Shown here in pieces: positions 16,839-24,264 of a DNA stretch of 64,000 nt. A program made the position numbers and the translations under genes. Position 1 is the stretch's first letter. The number at the start of each line of letters is the position of its first letter. The notes beneath the pieces were generated by a model. The model saw only the letters and a program-made list of their open reading frames with translations. It had not been told where the DNA came from and made no database searches. Source of the DNA: UBA11606 sp964504305 (lineage in GTDB: Bacteria; Actinomycetota; Acidimicrobiia; Acidimicrobiales; Aldehydirespiratoraceae). Where the stretch lies: assembly GCA_964504305.1 (NCBI GenBank), contig CAZDEB010000005.1, positions 151,435-215,434 of the forward strand, written 5' to 3'.

Positions 16839-17927
16839 ATGGCCATCCCGAACACCATCGATCAAATCACTCCCAGCTTGCTCACCGAAGCGCTGCGCGA
16901 CTGTGGGTTTTCTGATGTTGATGTTGTCGCGGTGTCGGCCGAACGCATCGCCGTGGGCGAAGGCTTTCTTGGCGAACTGGCCCGGCTCACTCTGACGTAT
17001 GGATCAGGCACCGGCCCGGCCACTGCGATTGCCAAAATTCCGACTACCGATTCGGGCCTCAAACCCCTGGGCGACATGCTCGACGTTTACCGTCGCGAAC
17101 ATCTCGCCTATGCCGAAGTCATTCCTCAGCTCAAGGTCCGCACGCCTCGGGCCTATTACAACGCTGGCAACGCCGAGTCGGGTGCGTACTGTTTGGTGCT
17201 CGAAGACGTCGGGCATCTCCTCGCCGGCGATCATCACGCCGGAGGCACGCTGCCCCAGGCACAGTCGGCGTTCGTGGCGGCAGCCGGCATTCATTCGCGC
17301 TGGTGGGGGAAAGTTGACCAACTCGATTGGGTGCCTCCCATCGACAGTCCGCTGAACATGGGATTGCAAGGCCTGGTCGAAGCCAACTGGGCAACGATCG
17401 TCGACTCCTACGGTCACCTCTTGGGTGCTGACGTCGTTGGTCGCCTCGAGCAGTTCGTGCCGACCATGTCGGATCTGCTGGTTGCATACGGTGCGGCGAG
17501 TCGCACCCTCGTGCACAGCGATTTCCGCCTCGACAACATGTTCTTCGACGGCGACGAACTGGTCTTGCTCGATTGGCAGGTGATCGGGCGCGGCGACGGC
17601 ATGGCCGACCTGTGCCCGTTCGTCAGCTCCAATTTCGACTCCGACTTCAGGCGGGCCCACGAGGACAACTTGTTTAAGTCGTACTTTCGGGCGATGACCG
17701 AGGCGGGAGCCGGCCACCTGGCATTCGAAGATCTGATGAGGAGCTACCGCGTGTCGCTCAACTTCTGGCTCGCCATGTGGTGCAACAGCGCGGTCAGTAA
17801 GGGCGAGACAACTCAGCGCGGCGAAGAACTATTCGAACGACTCATCACCCGAACCGCTGATGCCTATGTGCAACATGCGGCGTGGGAGTTGGCCGGCGAC
17901 TACGAAACTCACGACCGTTTCCACTAA
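16839..17927 (+). CDS. Aminoglycoside phosphotransferase / ecdysteroid kinase-like protein
   Basis: 362 residues from ATG 16839. The protein-kinase-like fold is recognised by the catalytic loop LVHSDFRLDNMFF (Asp as base, Asn for metal) near residue 228 and the metal-binding LLDWQVIGRGDGMADL near 245. The N-terminal lobe has GEGFLGELARLTLTYGSGTGPATAIAKIP, with a likely ATP-contacting lysine, and CLVLEDVGHLLAGDH as hinge. The overall pattern is closer to the EcKinase/CHK-like group than to antibiotic-inactivating APH enzymes, so a metabolite kinase role is more likely than resistance. Its substrate is unknown. It starts 35 nt after the YceI gene. Confidence 0.8.
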   Translation: MAIPNTIDQITPSLLTEALRDCGFSDVDVVAVSAERIAVGEGFLGELARLTLTYGSGTGPATAIAKIPTTDSGLKPLGDMLDVYRREHLAYAEVIPQLKVRTPRAYYNAGNAESGAYCLVLEDVGHLLAGDHHAGGTLPQAQSAFVAAAGIHSRWWGKVDQLDWVPPIDSPLNMGLQGLVEANWATIVDSYGHLLGADVVGRLEQFVPTMSDLLVAYGAASRTLVHSDFRLDNMFFDGDELVLLDWQVIGRGDGMADLCPFVSSNFDSDFRRAHEDNLFKSYFRAMTEAGAGHLAFEDLMRSYRVSLNFWLAMWCNSAVSKGETTQRGEELFERLITRTADAYVQHAAWELAGDYETHDRFH

Positions 17928-18018
17928 CGGCCGCTCATTTGGCGGTAGTCGCTGGGGCGCACGCCGGTGACCTTGGCCGTCAGTTCATCGTTGTCTTCGA
18001 CGACGTTTTCCGAATCGT
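17928..18018 (-). other. Coding-like remnant downstream of PhyH gene (possible frameshifted C-terminus)
   Basis: Just after the PhyH stop, another minus-strand frame reads DSENVVEDNDELTAKVTGVR then PSDYRQMSGR and stops at 17928. Almost every codon ends in G or C, as in real genes here. The frame can be followed back into the 3' end of the PhyH gene. Either the PhyH gene carries a one-base frameshift and should be ~35 residues longer, or this is a gene relic. Confidence 0.4.
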
Positions 18019-18846
18019 CTACGTGTCGTGAACGGATCGTTGCGTCTCGAAATACGTGTTGGTGAAATATCCGCTCCGCCGGTACGTGAAGTAGGCCACG
18101 TGGCGGGTGTTGTCTGACCGGTTGGCGAGTCCACGGTGCAGGATCCGATCGTCGAACACCAGGAACGACCCGGCGGCCAGCGGACTGGCAACACTTTCGG
18201 GCACCGGCTGTGGCGTGCCCTTCACCAACGACTCCGGCGAAGTGCCGGCGTGCTGGTAGACCAGTTCGTCAACCACGAGCGACGGGTTGCGCAGATGGTT
18301 GGTGAGTACATGGGAGCCGCGGGCGACCTCGGTGGGGCCCATGGCCATCGGTATGTCGTGCAGCGCCACCAGCATGGTTATTGCGTTGGCGGGCTGGTGC
18401 TTCAGGGTTTCGTGAGGGGAGTCGGCGTGCCAGTACTGATCGGTGCTGCCGGGCTCGGAGAACACCACCCCGCAGAGCCAGAGCTCAGCGTCTTCGCCGA
18501 GCACCGACGCCACCAACGGCCCCCACGGCAGCTCCGTGTCGTCGAGCCCGAACTCCTGAGGGTCGATGGGCACGTCCCACCGGCCCGGCGATCGTTGCAC
18601 GATCTCTGTGTAGCCCGACGCACTCCCGATCCCGATCTCGCTGTCGCCGAGCGCCTCCTGTGCGGCTCGGGCGCTTTGAGTCGACACGCGCAGTAGACGC
18701 TCGACGAGTTCGCCATCACAGGCTTCGCGCACCAGGTCGAAGCCGTCTGTCGCGAGCCGCTCCTGCGATCCGTCGAACGCCGCGGAGAAATGGTCGGTTC
18801 CCGGGTTGCTCACTTGACCTCTGATCTCGTTTTCGGTGTCGTACAT
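18019..18846 (-). CDS. Phytanoyl-CoA dioxygenase (PhyH) family protein
   Basis: 275 residues. It is an Fe(II)/2-oxoglutarate-dependent oxygenase fold: the facial triad is His and Asp in YWHADSPHETL, with the distal His in DDRILHRGLANRSDNTRH and the 2-oxoglutarate-binding Arg a few residues later (NTRHVAYF). The N-terminus begins MYDTENEIRGQVSNPGTDHF and lacks a signal peptide. Family members hydroxylate diverse small molecules; the substrate is unknown. The C-terminus may be truncated by a frameshift (see 17928-18018). It lies downstream of pgi on the same strand but separated by ~100 nt with repeats and a hairpin, so it is probably a separate unit. Confidence 0.85.
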   Translation of the reverse strand: MYDTENEIRGQVSNPGTDHFSAAFDGSQERLATDGFDLVREACDGELVERLLRVSTQSARAAQEALGDSEIGIGSASGYTEIVQRSPGRWDVPIDPQEFGLDDTELPWGPLVASVLGEDAELWLCGVVFSEPGSTDQYWHADSPHETLKHQPANAITMLVALHDIPMAMGPTEVARGSHVLTNHLRNPSLVVDELVYQHAGTSPESLVKGTPQPVPESVASPLAAGSFLVFDDRILHRGLANRSDNTRHVAYFTYRRSGYFTNTYFETQRSVHDT

Positions 18847-18870
18847 GGATAGCAGTTGGGCCTCGTTTTG

Positions 18871-18909
18871 TCTCGATTCCGCGTCTCGGTTCCGCGTTTG
18901 CGAACCGAG
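18871..18909 (-). terminator. Tandem repeat and hairpin between pgi and PhyH gene
   Basis: TCTCGATTCCGCG (18871-18883) is followed directly by TCTCGGTTCCGCG (18884-18896). CTCGGTTC (18885-18892) pairs perfectly with GAACCGAG (18902-18909) across 9 nt. The hairpin lies about 42 nt downstream of the pgi stop on the minus strand and may end its transcript. There is no U-run. Confidence 0.35.
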
Positions 18910-18914
18910 CCCTC

Positions 18915-18926
18915 GTGATCGATCAC
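18915..18926. promoter_or_regulatory. Perfect 12-bp palindrome upstream of PhyH gene
   Basis: GTGATCGATCAC is self-complementary and lies ~70 nt upstream of the PhyH start on the minus strand. It could be a dimeric repressor operator. The spacing does not fit CRP (four instead of six central bases). Confidence 0.3.
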
Positions 18927-18950
18927 AACCCGGCGGAACTGCGTCGGTTG

Positions 18951-20585
18951 CTAGCGGCCGCGCATTTGGCGGTAGTGGTTGATCAAGGCGTTGGTTGATC
19001 GATCGTGCTCGAGTGCAGCGGCGTCACCGGTGAGTTCGGGGATGATGGCCACGGCGAGTACTTTGCCGAGCTCGACCCCCCATTGGTCAAACGAGTTCAA
19101 ACCCCACACGACGCCCTGGGTGAACACCTGATGTTCGTAGAGAGCGACGAGTTGCCCGAGCACTGATGGGGTTAGTGCCGGGGCCATGATCGTCGTTGAT
19201 GGTCGGTTGCCAGGGAACGTCCGATGCGAAACGCGGATCGGGTCGGGTTCGCTGACCGCAACTTCTTCGGCGGTCTTGCCGAAAGCGAGGGCTTCGGATT
19301 GGGCGAAGCAGTTGGCGACCAACAGGTCGTGGTGGTCTTCGATGCCCGCAAACTGGGTGTTGGTGTGGTCAGGCGCACCGAACACGATGAAGTCGCTCGG
19401 CACAACCGTGGTGCCTTGGTGCAACAGCTGATGAAACGAGTGCTGACCGTTGGTGCCCGGTTCGCCCCACACGATCGGTCCGGTCTCGTAGTCGACCGAC
19501 GTGCCGTCCATTCGCACCTGTTTGCCGTTGCTTTCCATATCGAGCTGTTGCAGGTAGGCCGGGAAACGATGGAGGTATCGCGAATAGGGGAGTACGGCGC
19601 GAGTCGGAAGGTCACAGAAGGTGCGGTACCAAACTTCGATCAGGCCCAGAATGGCCGGCACGTTCTGACCGAGCGGAGCGGTTGCGAAGTGCTCGTCGAC
19701 GATCCGAAATCCACCCAGCATTTCGCCGAACGCGTCGGGTCCGATGGCCAGCATCAGCGACAGGCCAATCGCCGAATCCATCGAGTAGCGACCGCCAACC
19801 CAATCCCAGAAACCAAACATGTTGCTGGTGTCGATCCCGAACGCCGCGACTTCCGTGGCGTTGGTCGACACGGCAACAAAGTGACGTGCCACCGCGTTGT
19901 CGCCCAATGCCGCGGTGAGCCAGCGCCGTGCCGACCGGGCGTTCGCCAACGTTTCTTGGGTTGTGAAAGTTTTGGACGAGATCACAAACAGCGTGGTCGC
20001 CGGGTCGAGATCGTGCAGCGCGGCCACGAGGTCGCTGCCGTCGACGTTGGACACGAACCGACACGACAACCGATCGTGGCGAAACGCGGCCATCGCTTCG
20101 TAGGCCATCACCGGCCCGAGATCAGAGCCGCCGATGCCGATGTTGACCACCGTACGAATCGCCTCGCCGGTCTGACCGGTCCAGTCGCCCGAACGCACCC
20201 GCTCGGCGAACGCCCCCATCTGATCGAGAACTTCGTGGACCCCCGCCACAACGTCGGTGCCGTCGTCGGAGACCACGGTGCCTCGGGGAGCCCGCAGCGC
20301 CGTGTGCAAGACAGCACGGTCCTCGGTGGCGTTGATGTGATCGCCCTGCATCATTGCCGCGACCCGTTCGGGGAGGTCCGCTTCTTGGGCCAACTCAAGC
20401 AGTACACCCATAATCTCGGGCGTAACTCGATGCTTCGACCAATCGACGACCAGGTCGCCAACCCGATGAGTCATTGAGTCGACGCGGCCGGGATCGTCAG
20501 CGAACAGATCGCGCAAGTTGAGCTGGTCGAATGAGTCGGCGCGCTCACGCAGAGTCCGCCACTGGTCAAGAGAAGTGATGTCCAC
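18951..20585 (-). CDS. pgi: Glucose-6-phosphate isomerase
   Basis: 544 residues from GTG 20585, the length of the large bacterial Pgi. It interconverts glucose-6-phosphate and fructose-6-phosphate. Motifs in order are VNIGIGGSDLGPVMAYEAM near residue 146, FVISSKTFTTQETLANARSA, VGGRYSMDSAIGLSL, the catalytic Glu in IVWGEPGTNGQHSFHQLLHQ, and near the C-terminus WGLNSFDQWGVELGKVLA with the catalytic Lys. The C-terminal end YRQMRGR is encoded by DNA nearly identical to the relic at 17928-17951. It is divergent from the zincin gene, with 112 nt between. Confidence 0.96.
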   Translation of the reverse strand: MDITSLDQWRTLRERADSFDQLNLRDLFADDPGRVDSMTHRVGDLVVDWSKHRVTPEIMGVLLELAQEADLPERVAAMMQGDHINATEDRAVLHTALRAPRGTVVSDDGTDVVAGVHEVLDQMGAFAERVRSGDWTGQTGEAIRTVVNIGIGGSDLGPVMAYEAMAAFRHDRLSCRFVSNVDGSDLVAALHDLDPATTLFVISSKTFTTQETLANARSARRWLTAALGDNAVARHFVAVSTNATEVAAFGIDTSNMFGFWDWVGGRYSMDSAIGLSLMLAIGPDAFGEMLGGFRIVDEHFATAPLGQNVPAILGLIEVWYRTFCDLPTRAVLPYSRYLHRFPAYLQQLDMESNGKQVRMDGTSVDYETGPIVWGEPGTNGQHSFHQLLHQGTTVVPSDFIVFGAPDHTNTQFAGIEDHHDLLVANCFAQSEALAFGKTAEEVAVSEPDPIRVSHRTFPGNRPSTTIMAPALTPSVLGQLVALYEHQVFTQGVVWGLNSFDQWGVELGKVLAVAIIPELTGDAAALEHDRSTNALINHYRQMRGR

Positions 20586-20697
20586 TCGCCCATGATTGCG
20601 GGTTGCGGCCGCTCATCGGTCGACCCCCGCGCTGGGCCGAACGCCTCATGTTGGCAGGGATCACTTTGTTTACTCTTGGAATCGGAGCGAAGTGTAG

Positions 20698-21477
20698 ATG
20701 CGGAATAAAACTGGAACAGCTTTAACGGTGTTGTTGGCTTTTGGCGTCAGCGCGCTCATCGGAGCCGACTTCCCCCACTCTTCAGCAACCGTGTCGACCG
20801 ATATCGGCGGGGCGAATGTCGCCCTCGGGTCGCGCACGGCGCGAGTCGCGGAGAACGTGAACTACCGCGAAGATGTCGAACGAATTGGTGACGTTGTCCT
20901 TATTGATGGTCGCCCGTCGGCGCCGATCGAGGACGAGCGAATCGCGGCGATGTGGGACATTGTCGACGCCATCTGGCCAGCCTCGTTGCGCGACGACTTG
21001 CGGCAAGTGTCGGTCATCAACGAGGCCTCCCGTGGACTTGTCGGGGTGGTCCATCCCGCAAGCGATGGCGGATGGATACTGAGCCTGGACGCCGCCGACG
21101 TTGATGATCGCGAGTTGATCGAGGAAACGGTCGTCCACGAGATCAGCCACCTCGTTACGCTCGACTCGGCCGTATTTTCGTTCGAGACCAACAAATGCGA
21201 CGGTCGCCTCATCCCGCTCGGTTGCGCGGCTGATGGAACCGTTCTGGCGACGTTCGCCGACCGGTTCTGGCCCGAAGGTGACCCCAGCCGCGACCCGAAC
21301 GACTTTGTGAACGACTACGCGGCAACCGCGGTGCACGAAGACTTGGCCGAGACGTTCACGGCCATGGTTCTGGAGTGGCCGGTCAATAACGAAACAGTAG
21401 AGGCCAAGATCGCTTTGCTTGCTTCAGATGGGGAACTGGCTCTGCTGGCAGCCGAGATTCTGGCGCTGACAGGCTGA
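20698..21477 (+). CDS. Secreted HExxH metallopeptidase-like protein
   Basis: 259 residues. Residues 1-24 form a signal peptide (TALTVLLAFGVSALIGADF). No named family is recognised, but ETVVHEISHLVTLDSAVF near residue 146 has the zincin HExxH motif. A second block, DYAATAVHEDLAETFTAMVL near residue 208, supplies a glutamate that could be the third zinc ligand. Two cysteines in TNKCDGRLIPLGCA may form a disulfide, consistent with export. An extracellular zinc-dependent protease is the best guess. Start chosen at ATG 20698, with GGAG about 9-12 nt upstream. It converges with the cytochrome c gene, with 1 nt between stops. Confidence 0.65.
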   Translation: MRNKTGTALTVLLAFGVSALIGADFPHSSATVSTDIGGANVALGSRTARVAENVNYREDVERIGDVVLIDGRPSAPIEDERIAAMWDIVDAIWPASLRDDLRQVSVINEASRGLVGVVHPASDGGWILSLDAADVDDRELIEETVVHEISHLVTLDSAVFSFETNKCDGRLIPLGCAADGTVLATFADRFWPEGDPSRDPNDFVNDYAATAVHEDLAETFTAMVLEWPVNNETVEAKIALLASDGELALLAAEILALTG

Positions 21478-21478
21478 A

Positions 21479-22285
21479 CTAGCCCGCAGTGACTAGGCCG
21501 CGGGCTGTGTCGATCCAGCCTTGAATCTCGTCGAGCGAAGCTCCGGCAAACACCGCACCCTCATCGCCCATGACCACGACCAGTTCTTCGAGGACTGCAA
21601 GTTCGGCGGCCTCGCCGTCGTTTTGGAATCCGCCGAAGTCGGTACGTTCGGCGTAAACAACGGCAATGAGTTGCTCGGTGGAAAGGGTCGCACCAAAGCC
21701 GGCCATCTGGGCACCGTTGAACGAGTCGGGAGTGTGGCCGCCGCCTGGTCGGGCGGGATCGCCGTAGCCCAGAGGGTCGCTGCCGGCGGTGCCATTGGCG
21801 ACCCAATGCAGCTGACCGGCCAGACCGTCATAGGACGCACCGTCTTCGACGCTGGGGAAGGTGAGGAGCACTTCGCCACCGTTGAGCTGACGACCGGTAC
21901 CACCGCCGCCACCACCGCCGTGACAGCCTGCACAACTCACACCGAAGATTTCTTGGCCCTCGAAGTGCAAGCCAACCTGTGCGGCCGGCGGATTTTCGAG
22001 ATAGCCGACGTAGTAGATCGCCCAGATCGGCAAGAACAACAAGACCGGGATGATCCATACCGGCATGGTCTTACGAGCCAGCCCCGCTTCGACGTAGGGA
22101 GCAACCGGTTCGGGAGCCTTCTCTGGCTCGGGAACGGCCGGGGTCGCAGCCGCCTTGACCGCGGGTGCGGCCGCGGAGGGCGCGGCGGCCGTATCAGCGG
22201 CGGCTGGCTCCTCGGCGCTTTCGCCGGCGAGACGGGCTCGGGCGGCAGCTGCTGCTTTAAGGAGGTGCTCTGGAATTTCGGTCAC
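21479..22285 (-). CDS. Membrane-anchored monohaem cytochrome c with IPEHLL N-terminal peptide
   Basis: 268 residues from GTG 22285. This start is preferred to a TTG four codons upstream because GGAG sits 6 nt before it and the product then starts V/M-TEIPEHLLK, like the cytochrome b subunit IV at 24265. The N-terminal ~75 residues are Ala/Glu/Pro-rich and cytoplasmic. A single span (MPVWIIPVLLFLPIWAIYY) follows. The haem c site CAGCH starts at Cys118 and is followed by seven glycines. The rest is a class I cytochrome c fold. It is divergent from the b6/Rieske operon and is likely an electron carrier or subunit for it. Confidence 0.82.
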   Translation of the reverse strand: MTEIPEHLLKAAAAARARLAGESAEEPAAADTAAAPSAAAPAVKAAATPAVPEPEKAPEPVAPYVEAGLARKTMPVWIIPVLLFLPIWAIYYVGYLENPPAAQVGLHFEGQEIFGVSCAGCHGGGGGGGTGRQLNGGEVLLTFPSVEDGASYDGLAGQLHWVANGTAGSDPLGYGDPARPGGGHTPDSFNGAQMAGFGATLSTEQLIAVVYAERTDFGGFQNDGEAAELAVLEELVVVMGDEGAVFAGASLDEIQGWIDTARGLVTAG

Positions 22286-22504
22286 CGTGGTCTCCAACGC
22301 GGGGTTTGGACAAGTCGAGGTATCGGACCGCGCATTACTTGTGCGGTACTAGACCCCGTGAGGATAGAGGCAGTGTCGCACGTCCGGCGAAGTGGGAGAC
22401 GAATGTCGCGCACGAATTTCTGTTGGCCCCGAATGTGCCTGCGACAAAATCTCCGTGGTAAACCATTCTCCCAACCCGAGGGGCGGCGCTCAACGGGTCT
22501 ACAC

Positions 22505-22534
22505 TTGTGCGTGGATTCACGAGGGTCGTGAATC
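22505..22534. promoter_or_regulatory. Operator region upstream of the cytochrome-nuo run: perfect palindrome and weak Rex-box match
   Basis: A perfect inverted repeat has arms GATTCACGA (22514-22522) and its exact complement (22526-22534) around GGG. Overlapping it, TTGTGCGTGGATTCACGA (22505-22522) matches the Rex pattern at 11 of 14 positions. A possible -10 box TACACT lies at 22500-22505, with no clear -35 box. The palindrome would lie at the very start of the transcript for the gene at 22556. The rest of 22286-22555 shows nothing else recognisable. Confidence 0.45.
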
Positions 22535-22555
22535 TCGCCTCCATCAGGAGAGAGC

Positions 22556-23011
22556 GTGGTTGCTTTCGTAACGTCCAGCCTTATTGCCATTCTTGTCACC
22601 GGCGGAATCGTCGCGTACTCGAAGCGGCGCCCTGCCGACGCCGAGCTCACTTGGGGCGAAGCAATGCTGGGGTCATTCGTTGTCTTCTTCTTGATGTTCT
22701 GGGTCTACGGCATCGTGCCTCACCAGTTCCTGAGCTGGGCCGACAACGAACTCAACTGGCGCGTCGACAAGATCTTTGTTGGCCCCGGTGGCATCTTGAG
22801 GTCGCAACAAGATGGCGGTTGGTCGCCGATCCGTATCACTTACGTCGTGATTCGTGACCTCATTGCCGTCGGCATATACGTTGTGGCCCTCGGTGGCAAC
22901 ATCGTCTTGTGGTCGATCTGGCAAAAGCGTGGCGAGGCTCAAGCAGCCGAAAGCGCCCCCGAACGCTCGGCCTTTGGACGCCCGCTCATCAAGCAGGGTG
23001 CCGATTCGTGA
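22556..23011 (+). CDS. Conserved-looking membrane protein of the cytochrome bc operon, function unknown
   Basis: 151 residues from GTG 22556 with AGGAGAGA upstream. Three predicted spans lie near residues 3-20, 36-54 (AMLGSFVVFFLMFWVYGIV) and 100-123 (RDLIAVGIYVVALGGNIVLW). The loop between spans 2 and 3 contains SWADNELNWRVDKIFVGPGG and the tail is charged. There are no Cys or haem motifs. I do not recognise the family. As first gene of the run, overlapping the ferredoxin gene by 4 nt, it is probably a subunit or membrane docking partner for that ferredoxin in the b6/Rieske complex. Confidence 0.6.
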   Translation: MVAFVTSSLIAILVTGGIVAYSKRRPADAELTWGEAMLGSFVVFFLMFWVYGIVPHQFLSWADNELNWRVDKIFVGPGGILRSQQDGGWSPIRITYVVIRDLIAVGIYVVALGGNIVLWSIWQKRGEAQAAESAPERSAFGRPLIKQGADS

Positions 23012-23424
23012 CAACCACCGACGCCAACCCGCCGATGCCAGAGTTTCGCGACGACTACGTTCTTCAGTCGGTCGACGCGGCGTGGCTCAGCCAACAGGTC
23101 AAACCAAAGCAGTTCATTCACATCGACCAGTCCGAATGCATCATGTGCGAAGGCTGCGTCGATATTTGCCCGTGGAAATGCATCCATATGGTGCAGCCCG
23201 AGGCGATCGAATCAGCAATGGGCACCGAGCAACCTGGCGACGACCCCAACGATCATGTGATCTTTACGATCGACGACGACGTGTGCACGCGGTGCGCACT
23301 GTGCGTCGATCGGTGCCCGACAGGCGTCATCATCCTCGGCAAGATCGGCGATGCGCCGGCCGACGGTGACGCTCATCAACGCACAAATACCCACGGCTAC
23401 GGATACGGAATGCGTCTCGGCTGA
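23008..23424 (+). CDS. 2[4Fe-4S] ferredoxin
   Basis: 138 residues from GTG 23008, overlapping the previous stop. Two classical cluster motifs are present: CIMCEGCVDICPWKC near residue 49 and CTRCALCVDRCPTG near residue 92. They are separated by an acidic insertion of ~30 residues. The cytoplasmic protein has no signal peptide or membrane span. N-terminal residues 1-45 (VLQSVDAAWLSQQVKPKQFI) resemble segments of ferredoxins in actinobacterial respiratory operons. Its place between a membrane protein and cytochrome b suggests that it passes electrons to or from the quinone-linked complex, rather than being a general ferredoxin. Confidence 0.88.
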   Translation: MTTTDANPPMPEFRDDYVLQSVDAAWLSQQVKPKQFIHIDQSECIMCEGCVDICPWKCIHMVQPEAIESAMGTEQPGDDPNDHVIFTIDDDVCTRCALCVDRCPTGVIILGKIGDAPADGDAHQRTNTHGYGYGMRLG

Positions 23425-23451
23425 GGCCGGACGCGGGAGAAAAGACCAGCA

Positions 23452-24246
23452 ATGGCCACCACTGACGAAGAAGTCAAAAAACCGCTACCTCAGCGGATGC
23501 AGGATCAGATGTCTCAGCTGACCGATCAAGTCCAAGGCTCCCAAGCCTGGACTTCGATCTTCAGGCCGGGCTCCATCTTCCGGAAGGGCTACACCGATAG
23601 CCCCCGAAATCGGTCCTACGTCATCATGAACAGCGTGCTTTATCACCTGCACCCCGTGAAGGTGAAGCGCCACGCCGTCAAGGTCAGCTACACGCTGTGC
23701 CTCGGCGGGCTCAGCTTTTTCTTGTTCATCTTGTTGACGGTGACCGGCATCTTCTTGATGTTCTTTTACCGGCCAACCGCGGCCCAAGCGTGGAACGACA
23801 TCTACACGCTGCAGAACTCGGTCACCTTCGGGTTGCTCGTACGCAACATGCACAGATGGGCGGCGCACCTCATGGTGCTCACTGTCTTCTTGCACATGGC
23901 TCGCGTTTTTTACCATGGCGCCTACAAGCCACCGCGCGAGTTCAACTGGGTTATCGGCGTGATGCTGTTGCAGTTCACGCTCCTGCTCTCGTTCACCGGC
24001 TACCTTCTGCCATGGGATCAGCTGGCACTTTGGGCGGTAACCGTGGGCACAAACATGATGGGTTACACGCCGGTCTTTGGCCAGCAGGTCCGATTCGTGC
24101 TCCTCGGTGGTGTCGAGATCGGCACCGACACGTTGCTTCGTTGGTATGTCCTGCACGTTCTTTTGCTCCCCTTCGTGGTCGTCATATTCATGGCGATTCA
24201 CTTCTGGCGGGTGCGTAAAGACGGCGGCATCTCGGGTCCGCTGTAG
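23452..24246 (+). CDS. qcrB: Cytochrome b, N-terminal half (b6-type)
   Basis: 264 residues, four transmembrane helices. This is the haem-carrying half of a split cytochrome b. Haem ligands occur as a first pair 14 positions apart (HRWAAH...FLH) and a second pair 15 positions apart (VLHVLLLPF...AIH); the wider second spacing is the cytochrome b6 form. GYLLPWDQLALWAVTVGT matches the b6 Qo region. Cys83 in SYTLCLGGLSF aligns with the b6 cysteine that binds haem c-i covalently, and FYRPT follows as in b6. A soluble ~60-residue N-terminal extension precedes the helices. It is the core of a menaquinol:cytochrome c oxidoreductase in the membrane. Confidence 0.92.
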   Translation: MATTDEEVKKPLPQRMQDQMSQLTDQVQGSQAWTSIFRPGSIFRKGYTDSPRNRSYVIMNSVLYHLHPVKVKRHAVKVSYTLCLGGLSFFLFILLTVTGIFLMFFYRPTAAQAWNDIYTLQNSVTFGLLVRNMHRWAAHLMVLTVFLHMARVFYHGAYKPPREFNWVIGVMLLQFTLLLSFTGYLLPWDQLALWAVTVGTNMMGYTPVFGQQVRFVLLGGVEIGTDTLLRWYVLHVLLLPFVVVIFMAIHFWRVRKDGGISGPL

Positions 24247-24264
24247 GGCAGGGGAAATTTCACA

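Noticed and set aside
16839..17927. Aminoglycoside resistance kinase
   Set aside because: It has the general kinase-like motifs but not the compact APH layout. The context is not that of resistance or mobile genes.
19224..20477. 417-codon plus-strand frame opposite pgi
   Set aside because: It is antisense to pgi, which has its catalytic motifs. No family is recognised in the opposite frame.
21900..21945. Run of seven glycine codons after the haem motif, considered as a sequencing artefact
   Set aside because: The frame continues normally on both sides with a complete cytochrome fold, and the codons are mixed rather than a single-base run.
22286..22555. Search for a tRNA or small RNA gene in the largest gap
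   Set aside because: No cloverleaf, CCA end or strong promoter-terminator pair was found. Only the divergent regulatory region is supported.
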